Source of the DNA: Betaproteobacteria bacterium
GTDB lineage: Bacteria > Pseudomonadota > Gammaproteobacteria > Burkholderiales > SG8-39
DNA: 64,000 nt
NCBI GenBank assembly: GCA_016195915.1
Contig: JACPYS010000008.1
Span: forward strand, 1 to 64,000
Direction: 5' to 3'
How positions within the stretch are numbered: the first letter of the stretch is position 1; each line of letters starts with the position of its first letter. This document shows positions 14,495 to 23,495 of the stretch, one piece after another. A model generated the notes under the pieces. It made no database searches. It was given only the letters and a program-made list of their open reading frames with translations, and was not told the origin of the DNA. A program made the translations under genes and the position numbers.

Positions 14495-17434
14495 GTGGGT
14501 TTCTCGATTCGAAAGTTCTTCACGCGCGACGCGCCGAAGCCATCGGCATGGCCGGCCCCGGCGCCGCCGGGGGATCGGCACCGCGCGCAGGAATTCATCG
14601 ATCGCGGCATCGCCGAGGAAAACGCCGGGGCAGCCGGGCAAGCGCTGCAATGCTACCGGAAGGCGATCGAGGCCGATGCCGGTTTCGCACCGGCGCACAT
14701 GAACCTGGGCATCGCGTTGCAGGCAGCGCAGGACCTGCCTGGCGCGATCGCGTCTTACCAGAGCGCGATCGCACTAGATCCGGGCTACGCCGTGGCGCAC
14801 TACAACCTGGGCCTGGCACGCCTGATGCACGGTGAGCACGCTCAAGCCGAGAACGATTTCCGCGCGGCGTTGGAGTGGCGCGCCGATTTTCCGGAAGCCT
14901 GGGTCGGACTCGCGGACGCGCTCGAAGCGCTCGGGCGCGACAATGAAGCGCTTGCCGCGCTGGATGCCGCGATTGGGCAGCGCGGGCACTTTGTCGGTGC
15001 GCTGTTCAACGCCAGCGTGCTGTTGCGCAGGATCGGTCAGCTGGACGAGGCCCGGGCACGACTGCGAGAGATCGATCTGGTGGGCCTGTTCTCCGCCCGG
15101 CGGCACGCGGAGGCCGAGGCGCTCGCGCGGCGCATGACGGAGATCTGGCCCGAGTACGGGCTGGGTTGGAAAGTGCTCGGCTCCACGCTCGCGGCAGGCC
15201 GGCGCTTCGAGGACGCGTTGCCGGTTTTCCAGAAGACCTTGATGCTGTTGCCGGCCGATGCGGAGACCCACAACAATCTGGGAGTTGCGCTGCAGGCCCT
15301 CGGACGCACGTTCGAGGCCGAGGCGAGTTTTCGACGTGCTGTGGAGTTCAGGCCGGAATTCCACGAGGCGCACAATCATCTCGCCAACACGCTAAGGGGG
15401 TTGGGGCGTCATTCCGAGGCACAGGCCAGCTATCGCCGCGCGCTTAAACTCAAACCGGATTATCCGGTTGCACACAACGATCTCGGAAACGCCTTGAAAG
15501 ACCAGGGACGCTTGTCCGAAGCGCAAGCCTGTTATCGCGACGCGTTGCAATACCAGCCCGATTTCCCCGAAGCGCACAACAATCTGGGCGCCGTGCTGCA
15601 AGACCTCGAGCGCTTGTCCGAGGCCGAGGCCAGCTACCGCCGCGCGCTCGAGCTCAAGCCAGAATTCGACGGCGCGCACAACAACCTGGCAAACCTGCTG
15701 CTCGAGCTTCGCCGCCCTTCCGAAGCCGAATTGAGCTGCCGCCGCGCCATCGAACTGGCACCGAATTTCCGCCAAGCACATACCAACCTGGGGAACGCGC
15801 TGACATGCCTCGGTCGATGGACCGAAGCCGAGGCAAGTTTTCGCCGCGCACTGGAGATCGATCCAGAATCGCACGAGGCACACAGCAATTTTGCTGCTGC
15901 GCTGATGGACCATGGCCAGTTGGTGGAGGCCGAAGCGAGTTGTCGGCGCGCGCTGGTGATAAAGTCCGATTACCACGCGGCACACAACAATCTCGGCAAC
16001 GTCCTGAGAGAACTTGGCCAGTTGACCGAAGCGCAAGCCTGCTATCGCCGCGCCTTGGAGTTGAAACCCGAATACCCGGAGGCACACAATAACCTGGGGA
16101 ATGCGCTGCATACCCTTGGCCGGATCTCCGAGGCGAAGTCGAGCTACGCGCGTGCGCTGGAACTCCGGCCCGATTACCACGAGGCGCACAGCAACCTGAT
16201 CTTCACGCTCGATCTGCTCGAGCAGTGCACCATCCCCGAGCAGCAGGCGGAGCGGCGGCGCTGGTACGAGCGGCACGGACAAGCGCACGCCGGTGCGATC
16301 CGGCCGCACGACAACCCGCCCGATCCGGAACGCAAGTTGCGCGTGGGTTATGTGTCGGCGGACTTCCGCAGGCACTCGGCGTACTACGGCTTCAGCCCGA
16401 TCATCCTGCGCCACGACCGCAACGCGTTCGAGGTGGTGTGCTACTCCGGGGTGAAGCTCGAAGACGATGCCACGGCGCTGCTGCGCCAGGCCGCGCACGG
16501 GTGGCGCTCGACGCTGGGGGTGAGCGATGCAGCGCTGGCCGAACAGATCCGGCGCGATCGCATCGACATCCTGGTCGATCTCTCGGGCCACAGCGCGGGC
16601 AACCGGCTGCCGGTGTTTGCGCGCAAGCCCGCGCCGATCCAGGTCACGGGTTGGGGATTCGCCGGCGGCACGGGTCTGGCGACGATGGACTACTACGCCA
16701 GCGACGCCGTGGTGGTGCCGCCACAGGAGCGAGCGCTGTATGCCGAGGAAGTGATCTATCTACCGTGCGGGGCTTGTTATGAAGCCCCCGGGTACGCTCC
16801 GGCGGTCTCGGGGCTGCCGGGGCTGCAGGGCAAGGCGTTCGCCTTCGGGTGCATCAACCGCATCGAGAAGATCTCCGAGCGGGTGATCGGGCTGTGGGGG
16901 CGGATCCTGGCGCAATTGCCCGAAGCGCGCTTGCTGATCAAGGGCGGCGGGCTCAATGACCTGGCGCACCGGCAGCAGTTCATGCGCAGGCTGCGTGATG
17001 CGGGCATCGGCCCGGAGCGCCTGAGCCTGATGGGCACGACGCCCCACCCGGAGCATCTGAAGATCTACCACGAGGTGGACCTGGGGCTCGATCCGTATCC
17101 CCACGGCGGGGGCATCAGCACGGCCGAAGCGCTGTGGATGGGCGTGCCGGTGGTGGCGCTCGCAGGTGCGAGCATCACCAGCCGCATTACGCCTTCGATA
17201 CTGCAGGTGCTGCAGATGCCCGAGTGGATCGCGCACAGCGACGAGGAGTACGTGCGCATCGCCGTCAACGCCGCGCGCGACCTGCCCGGGCTTGCGCGCC
17301 TGCGCGCGCAATTGCGCTCGCGGCTGGCCGCATCGGCGCTGGGCGATGTGCAAGGCTATACCCGCCACGCCGAGGCCGCATTTCCTGGAATCTTCGCTTC
17401 GTCGACCTCGTCAATCTGCTCCCTGTCGAGGTAG
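14495..17434 (+). CDS. TPR/OGT-family (GT41) glycosyltransferase 5, type C, broken 3' end
   Basis: GTG 14495 gives VGFSIRKFFTRD. About 15 TPRs (30-600) make this the longest acceptor-binding superhelix in the window. The catalytic domain (about 613-962) is a third subtype: VGYVSADFRRHSAYYG, GHSAGNRL, GWGFAGGTG, YPHGGGISTAEALWMG, and SRITPSILQ in place of the A or B sequence. Homology stops at 17382, just before the expected MWRRWCAG tail. The last ~17 codons are antisense to the end of the HD-GYP gene and are not native. The missing tail is present in frame at window positions 131-165. Native coding sequence therefore ends at 17382 and the join there is suspect. Confidence 0.85.
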   Translation: MGFSIRKFFTRDAPKPSAWPAPAPPGDRHRAQEFIDRGIAEENAGAAGQALQCYRKAIEADAGFAPAHMNLGIALQAAQDLPGAIASYQSAIALDPGYAVAHYNLGLARLMHGEHAQAENDFRAALEWRADFPEAWVGLADALEALGRDNEALAALDAAIGQRGHFVGALFNASVLLRRIGQLDEARARLREIDLVGLFSARRHAEAEALARRMTEIWPEYGLGWKVLGSTLAAGRRFEDALPVFQKTLMLLPADAETHNNLGVALQALGRTFEAEASFRRAVEFRPEFHEAHNHLANTLRGLGRHSEAQASYRRALKLKPDYPVAHNDLGNALKDQGRLSEAQACYRDALQYQPDFPEAHNNLGAVLQDLERLSEAEASYRRALELKPEFDGAHNNLANLLLELRRPSEAELSCRRAIELAPNFRQAHTNLGNALTCLGRWTEAEASFRRALEIDPESHEAHSNFAAALMDHGQLVEAEASCRRALVIKSDYHAAHNNLGNVLRELGQLTEAQACYRRALELKPEYPEAHNNLGNALHTLGRISEAKSSYARALELRPDYHEAHSNLIFTLDLLEQCTIPEQQAERRRWYERHGQAHAGAIRPHDNPPDPERKLRVGYVSADFRRHSAYYGFSPIILRHDRNAFEVVCYSGVKLEDDATALLRQAAHGWRSTLGVSDAALAEQIRRDRIDILVDLSGHSAGNRLPVFARKPAPIQVTGWGFAGGTGLATMDYYASDAVVVPPQERALYAEEVIYLPCGACYEAPGYAPAVSGLPGLQGKAFAFGCINRIEKISERVIGLWGRILAQLPEARLLIKGGGLNDLAHRQQFMRRLRDAGIGPERLSLMGTTPHPEHLKIYHEVDLGLDPYPHGGGISTAEALWMGVPVVALAGASITSRITPSILQVLQMPEWIAHSDEEYVRIAVNAARDLPGLARLRAQLRSRLAASALGDVQGYTRHAEAAFPGIFASSTSSICSLSR
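17242..17382. repeat. Exact 141-bp repeat, copy 2 (internal copy)
   Basis: Internal copy of bases 1-141. It ends exactly where the GT41 gene 5 homology stops and where the HD-GYP gene begins, so it marks a breakpoint: recombination, a strain-variant branch or a chimeric join. Confidence 0.9.
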
Positions 17435-19044
17435 GTTTCCGCGTATTTCAGGTAAACCTTCCGACGCACGAATACGTCGAATAGGTCGGGGTCCACGTGG
17501 CCATTCTCCCGCAGCCTGCCGAGAATCTGGAGTGACTCCGAAAGGGTCTTGCCTTTCTTGTAGGGGCGATCCTTGGCGGTCAGCGCCTCGAAAATATCGG
17601 CGATTCCCATGCACCGCGCCTGCACCGACATCTGATCGCGCGTAAGGCCGCGCGGGTAGCCCTTGCCGTCCATGCGCTCGTGGTGGCCTCCCGCGTATTC
17701 CGGAACGTTGGTAAGGTGCTTGGGCCACGGCAGGGTCTCGAGCATCTTGATCGTCGCCACGATGTGGTGGTTGATGATCTTGCGCTCCTGTTCCGTCAGC
17801 GTCCCGGCGCGGATCGTCAGGTTGTTCAATTCGTCTTCGGTCAGAAAACTCGCCTCGTGGCCGGCAGCGTCGCGCCAGCGGTACTGCGCGATGCGCTGCA
17901 CGCGCTCGATGTCCGCGTCGCGCATGCGCTCGCCCCCGATGTTGCATGCGCGCAGAAACGAGCGGTCCTCGTCATAACGACGGACGAGGTCGCGAAAACG
18001 CGCCTCCTCTTCAACCGCGTCGATCTTGTCGCCCGTCTCCAGCAGCGTGTTGCGCCGCCTGAGCATTTCGATCTCGGCGTCGCGCTTGAGCACTTCGAAG
18101 CGGGTATCGAGCAGGTGGATGCGGTCGTAGATGGTTTCGAGCTTGGTCGCCTTGTCGACGACGTGCACGGGCGTGGTCACCTTTCCGCAATCGTGCATCA
18201 GGCCGGCAATCTTGAGTTCGTAGCGGTCCTTCTCGGTCAGCTGAAAGTTCTTGAGCGGCCCTTCAGCGGTTTCGTTGACCGCTTCCGCGAGCAGCATGGT
18301 GAGCGTCGGCACGCGCTGGCAGTGGCCGCCGGTATACGGTGATTTCTCGTCAATCGCGGTATTCATCACATTGATAAATGACTCGAACAGTTGCTCGAGC
18401 TGGATGATCAGCATGCGATTGGTCAGCGCAATCGCGGCCTGCGAGGCGAGCGACTCTGCAAGCCGCTGGTCCGAGGATGAAAACGGGATGATCTCCCCGG
18501 TCAACGCATGCTTGCAGTTGATCAGCTGCAGCACGCCGATGATCTCGTGGTCGTGGTTCTTCATCGGCACCGTGAGGAAGGACTTCGAACGGTAACCCGT
18601 CTTCGCATCGAACGCGCGCGTACCGGTAAAATCGAACCCCTCCGCGGTATAGGCATCGGCAATGCTCACGGTCTTGCCGGTGAGCGCCGCATAGGCGGCG
18701 ACCATCGTATGGTTGGGCTCGCCGTCCTTGTACAGCTGAATCGGGTAGAAAGGTATCGGCGTCCCGGTGGTACCGCCGAGGTAGTACTTGAGCGAGGTGG
18801 TGCGCATGATCTCGAAGCGCAACATCCCGTCGTCCGTGACGCGATAGAGGGTTCCGCCATCGGCGCGCGTAATCGTCTTCGCCGCGACCAGGATATTTTC
18901 GAGCAGCCGGTTGATATCGCGCTCGGCCGAGAGCGCCGCGCCGATCGAGTTGAGCTGCTCGAGACGCTCGCCGAGATCTTCAGCGATCGAATCGGCGTCT
19001 TCGAAGGAGCCGAGGATCTGGGTGCGATCGACCGAACCGCTCAC
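17356..19044 (-). CDS. GAF-HD-GYP domain phosphohydrolase
   Basis: 562 aa from GTG 19044. A GAF domain (about 35-210) is followed by an HD-GYP domain of the c-di-GMP phosphodiesterase family, with GGHCQRV (H241), the HD dyad in MHDCGK (284-285) and HHERMDGKGYP (454-464). The HD-to-GYP distance of ~170 residues is long because of a ~110-residue largely helical insertion. The last ~8 codons below 17383 come from the neighbouring glycosyltransferase DNA, so the true C-terminus, probably only a few residues longer, is missing. Last gene of the signalling operon, 77 nt after pilB-like. It may hydrolyse c-di-GMP in response to a ligand bound by GAF. Confidence 0.85.
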   Translation of the reverse strand: MSGSVDRTQILGSFEDADSIAEDLGERLEQLNSIGAALSAERDINRLLENILVAAKTITRADGGTLYRVTDDGMLRFEIMRTTSLKYYLGGTTGTPIPFYPIQLYKDGEPNHTMVAAYAALTGKTVSIADAYTAEGFDFTGTRAFDAKTGYRSKSFLTVPMKNHDHEIIGVLQLINCKHALTGEIIPFSSSDQRLAESLASQAAIALTNRMLIIQLEQLFESFINVMNTAIDEKSPYTGGHCQRVPTLTMLLAEAVNETAEGPLKNFQLTEKDRYELKIAGLMHDCGKVTTPVHVVDKATKLETIYDRIHLLDTRFEVLKRDAEIEMLRRRNTLLETGDKIDAVEEEARFRDLVRRYDEDRSFLRACNIGGERMRDADIERVQRIAQYRWRDAAGHEASFLTEDELNNLTIRAGTLTEQERKIINHHIVATIKMLETLPWPKHLTNVPEYAGGHHERMDGKGYPRGLTRDQMSVQARCMGIADIFEALTAKDRPYKKGKTLSESLQILGRLRENGHVDPDLFDVFVRRKVYLKYAETYLDREQIDEVDEAKIPGNAASAWRV

Positions 19045-19120
19045 CGTGCACGCTCCGGGGTCAGCGGCTCGCCAGCTGCGCCGGAGCCGGCGGCGCTTCG
19101 GCTGCGTGCGCCGCGGAACG

Positions 19121-21481
19121 TCACTTGACGCAGACCACTCGGACCTGGGCCATGTCGGTGAGGCCCATCATGATCTTGTCCATGCCGTCCATCTTGAGCG
19201 TCGACATGCCGTCTTCCACGCACTTGATGAACAGATCGGCCACGCGCGCCCTCTCCTGGATCATCTTCTTCACCGCATCGGAGGCGATCATCAGTTCGTG
19301 CAGGCCGCAGCGTCCCTTGTAACCGCTGCCGCCGCAGGCCTCGCAGCCCTTCGCCTTGTAGAACACCAGCTTGCCGTCCTTGCCGTATTCCTTGAGCCAG
19401 TAGTCATACAGCTTTTTCGCTTCACCCTGCGGATCTTTTTTCCAGGATTCGTTGACGCGAAGTTCCGTGGTGTATTCGGTCATGAACTGCCGGATCTCAT
19501 CGGGCCCGGGCGTATAGGCTTCCTTGCACTTGCCGCACAGCCGCTTGGCCAAGCGCTGCGCCAGGATGCCGATCAGCGCATCGGCAAAGTTGAACGGATC
19601 CAGTCCCATGTCGAGCAGGCGGATGATCGCTTCCGGGGCCGAATTGGTGTGCAGCGTAGCGAACACCAGATGGCCCGTGAGAGATGCCTCGATGCCGATC
19701 GACGTGGTCGCCGCGTCGCGCATTTCGCCCACCATGATGATGTCCGGATCGGCGCGCAGGAACGCCTTCATGACCATCGCGAAATCCATCACCTTCTTGT
19801 TGACCTGCACCTGCCGCAGGCCCTTTTGCGTGATCTCGACCGGGTCCTCCGCGGTCCAGATCTTGGTGTCCTCCGTGTTCAGGCTTCCGAGCACCGAGTG
19901 CAAGGTGGTGGTCTTGCCCGAACCGGTCGGACCGCAGACGAAGAACAGCCCGTAAGGCTTGGAGATTGCGGCTTCCAGGTGTTTCTTGTTATAGGTCGTC
20001 AGGCCGAGCTTGTCCATCGGGATCGGCTCGCCGGCGGCGAGGATACGCATCACGATGTCCTCCACGCCGCCCGTGGTCGGTATGGTCGCGACGCGCAACT
20101 CGATGTCGAGCGGGCCGAATTTCTTGAACTTGATCTTGCCGTCCTGGGGTTTGCGCTTCTCCGAGATGTCCAGGTCGCACATGATCTTCAGGCGCGCGAC
20201 GATCGCGCTTCGGTACGAGGCCGGAATTTCCAGATACTTCGCGAGCGAGCCGTCTCGGCGGAAGCGGATCTCGGTCTTGGCCTTCCCCGGGTACGGTTCG
20301 ATATGAATGTCCGAAGCGCCCTGGTTGTAGGCGTCGACGATGATCTTGTTGACCAGCTTCACCAGTTCGTTGTCCGCCGCCGCCGACACATCGTCGCCGC
20401 CGTCGATCGCCTCGCCGCCATCGTCATCGGCCAGCGATGTGAGATCGAATTCGACCTCCGTGGGACCGGTCTCCGCCCCGTAGAATTGAGCCACCGTCTC
20501 CTTGAAGTCCTTCTGCGTGGTGACCCGAAATGCGAGCTTCGCTTTCGGAAACACGTTGGCGGCGTTGCGCGAGTTGCGGATCCGCTCCGGATCCGGGCAC
20601 ATCACCAGCAGGCCCTCCTTGCTGTCCTCGAGCGGCAGCCACTGGTTCTGCTCGACGTACTCGCGCTTGAGGTTCTTGAGCAGGTCCATCGGCTTGATGC
20701 GGTCGGCCTTGAACGGCTCATACGGCACGCTGAAGAACTTCGACAACGCGGCACCGATGGCGGGGGTTTTCACCTGGAACTCGTCGGTGAGCACCATTTC
20801 GATGTCGATCGCCTTCTTGCGCGCCTGGCGTGACGCGAGGTCGAATTCGCCGGCCGAGAGGACGGCATCGCTGATCAGGTAGTCGTATTTGGTCTTTACG
20901 AGCTGCGGCTTCTGGCGTTGCTTGAACGCGATCGCCACCGTCTGCACCAGCTCCTGCACGCCCTCCTCCGCGAGCGCGCCGAACGGCACCCCGGCCTTGT
21001 TGTTGATGATCTGGATCACTCCGATCAGCTCGGACGTCTGCTGGTCGATGATCGGCGCCACCAGCTGCTGCTTGGTGCGGTAACCGGTGCGCTTGTCGAC
21101 CTCCTGCAGGAAGCGGAGATTCGGGTTGATCGCCTTCAGCTCGGCCTCGTCGTAGCAATCCTTGATGTTGATCATCTTCTTGGCGAACGCGCCGTAGCCC
21201 GCCAGCGAGTGCTCGGCGATCGGGAGCTTGAGGTCCTTGAACGAATTCAGGCCGGTCTTGACCTTTGAAATGATCGACTGCTTGTCCTCGCCAAGCACGT
21301 AGATCGTCAGCCGGTCGGCATTGAAAAGCGTACAGATGTCGGCGCTGACCTCGAGAATGATCTCGTCCACGTTCTGCGTCGCATGGATCTTGTTGGTCAC
21401 CGCCTGCAACTGCTTCTGGAATGCAAGCTTGGCGTTGACGTCCACTTGGGGTGCGGCCTGATGACTGAGAACGGCACTCAT
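19121..21481 (-). CDS. GAF-MshEN-PilB/GspE-type secretion or pilus assembly ATPase
   Basis: 786 aa. An N-terminal GAF domain (about 20-190) is followed by a MshEN-like region (about 205-340) and the type II/IV secretion ATPase core. That core has Walker A GPTGSGKT (517-524), a Walker B-like IIMVGEMRD (581-589), His-box TLHTN (609-613) and a zinc tetracysteine (CGKC 649-652, CEAC 713-716). It would power pilus or pseudopilus assembly from the cytoplasmic face. PilB/GspE proteins usually lack GAF, and no pilC, pilin or secretin gene is nearby, so this is an orphan ATPase that may sense a small ligand. RBS AGG lies about 7 nt before ATG. It sits between cNMP-binding and HD-GYP genes. Confidence 0.9.
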   Translation of the reverse strand: MSAVLSHQAAPQVDVNAKLAFQKQLQAVTNKIHATQNVDEIILEVSADICTLFNADRLTIYVLGEDKQSIISKVKTGLNSFKDLKLPIAEHSLAGYGAFAKKMINIKDCYDEAELKAINPNLRFLQEVDKRTGYRTKQQLVAPIIDQQTSELIGVIQIINNKAGVPFGALAEEGVQELVQTVAIAFKQRQKPQLVKTKYDYLISDAVLSAGEFDLASRQARKKAIDIEMVLTDEFQVKTPAIGAALSKFFSVPYEPFKADRIKPMDLLKNLKREYVEQNQWLPLEDSKEGLLVMCPDPERIRNSRNAANVFPKAKLAFRVTTQKDFKETVAQFYGAETGPTEVEFDLTSLADDDGGEAIDGGDDVSAAADNELVKLVNKIIVDAYNQGASDIHIEPYPGKAKTEIRFRRDGSLAKYLEIPASYRSAIVARLKIMCDLDISEKRKPQDGKIKFKKFGPLDIELRVATIPTTGGVEDIVMRILAAGEPIPMDKLGLTTYNKKHLEAAISKPYGLFFVCGPTGSGKTTTLHSVLGSLNTEDTKIWTAEDPVEITQKGLRQVQVNKKVMDFAMVMKAFLRADPDIIMVGEMRDAATTSIGIEASLTGHLVFATLHTNSAPEAIIRLLDMGLDPFNFADALIGILAQRLAKRLCGKCKEAYTPGPDEIRQFMTEYTTELRVNESWKKDPQGEAKKLYDYWLKEYGKDGKLVFYKAKGCEACGGSGYKGRCGLHELMIASDAVKKMIQERARVADLFIKCVEDGMSTLKMDGMDKIMMGLTDMAQVRVVCVK

Positions 21482-21617
21482 TTGCTACCTCCGATTCCAA
21501 CCCGCGTTGCCCTTCCTGGCGGCTTTGTCCCGGCCGGAAAACACAGGCTATCCTAGCCCCGACGCGATCACAATTCAACCAGCTTCCTGATTTCTAACAG
21601 AGTTTTTCCTCACGAGG

Positions 21618-22706
21618 TCACCGCCGGCCTGCGGCGGCCCACAAGCCCCCATCGAGCATACTGACATGGAAAGCCCGCTGGGCATAAAGAAAACACGCGG
21701 CCGCACTGCGTCTCCCGCTCTGGCAGTAAACGATGTACTCGCGGCTCCGGTCCATCGAAGCGAATGTGTTGCGCACCTCCGCGAGCGGGACATTGATGGC
21801 GCCGGGCAGCTTGTCGTATTGGTACTCGGAAGGGTACCGCACGTCCAGCCACACCGCGCCCGCGGCAACGCGGGCGCATGCCTCGTCCCATGCCAGCCGG
21901 CGCATGAGCGGCTCGCGCAACAATTCGTTGAAATCGCTTTTCGCCAGCCGGAGCAGCTGCGCATCGCCGCGCGCGATCACGGTTGCATTGCGCTTGGCCT
22001 CGGAGACCAGTGCCTCCTCGCCGAACGCATCGCCGCTCTTGAGTTCGGCGAGCTCCATCGTAACGCCGCCGACCACGCGCTCGACCCTGAACCGACCGCT
22101 CTCGATCACGTAGTAATAGTCGCCATCGCCGCCTTCGCGGATTACCACCTCGCCGCGCCGCACTGGGATCCGCTCGAACCGCTTGAGCAGCGTGTCGATA
22201 TGCGCTGCGGGCAACTGTGCGAACACCCCGCTGCGTAGGCTGGAAATCGAGAACATGCCCGACAACAGGCGCCAATCGGTCCCCGGCGATCCCGGTTCCG
22301 GACCGGTCTCCCCGACCGCGGACACAGCCGCCAGTTCGTCCCAGGTGGCGAGGATGTCGAGCACCTCGTCGTCAATCGCGATGACGTCGACATCGGTGAT
22401 GGCACGGCTGCGGGCGACCGCCGGCGTGCGCCGGTTGATCGCCGCACGCGCCTCTTCGCTGCCGCCGACCACCACCAGGGTGCCCCCCTTCGCGAATGCA
22501 AACAGCATTTCGCCCGATATCAGAAACAGCGACCGCCGCTCCGCCGCCCGCTCGGCGAGAACGTCGGTACCGCGCTTGACCCGCTCGAGCTCGACCATCG
22601 TCGCCAGCTCGGCGAGGCGCTCGGCTGACAGTCCCATGAGAGGGGCCAGCCCCATGAGCGCCTGCGGTGCTACGCGTTGCGGACCTCGTGAAGCGTCGGC
22701 ATTCAT
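21618..22706 (-). CDS. Cyclic-nucleotide-binding domain protein with C-terminal rhodanese domain
   Basis: 362 aa from ATG 22706; the longer open frame upstream overlaps the MBL gene and is not real. The N-terminal ~130 residues look like a degenerate cNMP-binding fold. A clear cNMP-binding domain (about 150-270) has GDAFGEEAL followed by KRNATV, matching the phosphate-binding cassette with its Glu and Arg. The C-terminus is a rhodanese with the active-site Cys in YIVYCQSGRRSA. Cytoplasmic, no membrane segment. It lies 5 nt after the phosphodiesterase gene and one gene from a class III cyclase, so it is a likely effector of the cyclic nucleotide made by this operon. Confidence 0.85.
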   Translation of the reverse strand: MNADASRGPQRVAPQALMGLAPLMGLSAERLAELATMVELERVKRGTDVLAERAAERRSLFLISGEMLFAFAKGGTLVVVGGSEEARAAINRRTPAVARSRAITDVDVIAIDDEVLDILATWDELAAVSAVGETGPEPGSPGTDWRLLSGMFSISSLRSGVFAQLPAAHIDTLLKRFERIPVRRGEVVIREGGDGDYYYVIESGRFRVERVVGGVTMELAELKSGDAFGEEALVSEAKRNATVIARGDAQLLRLAKSDFNELLREPLMRRLAWDEACARVAAGAVWLDVRYPSEYQYDKLPGAINVPLAEVRNTFASMDRSREYIVYCQSGRRSAAACFLYAQRAFHVSMLDGGLWAAAGRR

Positions 22707-22711
22707 CGCGC

Positions 22712-23479
22712 TCAGAACTCGAACATCTGGCCGTTCTGCAGCATGCGCGGCTTCCATCGTCCCGCGCAGTCCTCGATCTCCTGCATGGTCAGCTCGATTT
22801 CGCCCGGCTTCAGGTGGGTGATCCAGATTTCCGCGCTGCGATCGAGCTTGGCCAGCTCGACGGCGAGCATGTCCGGGCAAAGGTGCTTGGAGATTTCCGC
22901 CAGGTACCTTTCCTTGTTGCAAAAGGCGGTCTCGATGATCAGGTACTTCAGGTTGTCGATCCCGTTGACCACCTTCCACAGCGCGTCGTTCGCGCCGGTG
23001 TCGCCGCTGAATATCAGGCTGCCCCGGCCGCTGTTCAGGTGGTAGCCCACGGCCGGCACGGTGTGGTTGGCCGGCAACGCGGTGATCTCGCGCCCGGCCA
23101 GAGACACGCTTTGGCCGAGCGAAATCTCGGCGTAACGCAGAAACGGCGCTTCGGCACTGGGAATTTCGGTGAAATCAGGCCAGATAGACCAGTTGAACAG
23201 GTGGTTGCGAAGGATTTCCAGCGTCGGGCGCGTCGCGTAAACGGTGATCGGCTGCGTGCGCATTGCACCGACCGTGTCTACCAGAAACGGAATGCTCGTT
23301 ACGTGATCGAGATGCGAGTGGGTCACGAAGATATGATCGATCTGCGCGAGTTCGGCAAGCGAAAGGTCGCCCAGGCCGGTACCGGCGTCAATCAGCATGT
23401 CGTGGTCGACCAGCAGCGAGGTGGTCCGCAGATGTCTTCCCCCGATACCGCCGCTGCAGCCGAGGACGCGGAGTCTCAT
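22712..23479 (-). CDS. MBL-fold class II 3',5'-cyclic-nucleotide phosphodiesterase
   Basis: 255 aa metallo-beta-lactamase-fold hydrolase with the metal motif THSHLDHV (about 54-61), further ligand positions in ANHTVPAVG and FSGDTG, and a C-terminal histidine in ITHLKPGE. The pattern matches class II cAMP/cGMP phosphodiesterases (CpdA2/PDE2-like) more than RNase Z or glyoxalase II. It lies 16 nt downstream of the cyclase gene and just upstream of the cNMP-binding protein, giving a synthesis-degradation-effector trio for one cyclic nucleotide. Substrate inferred from context. Confidence 0.82.
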   Translation of the reverse strand: MRLRVLGCSGGIGGRHLRTTSLLVDHDMLIDAGTGLGDLSLAELAQIDHIFVTHSHLDHVTSIPFLVDTVGAMRTQPITVYATRPTLEILRNHLFNWSIWPDFTEIPSAEAPFLRYAEISLGQSVSLAGREITALPANHTVPAVGYHLNSGRGSLIFSGDTGANDALWKVVNGIDNLKYLIIETAFCNKERYLAEISKHLCPDMLAVELAKLDRSAEIWITHLKPGEIELTMQEIEDCAGRWKPRMLQNGQMFEF

Positions 23480-23495
23480 GGCGGGCCCGCGGTTC

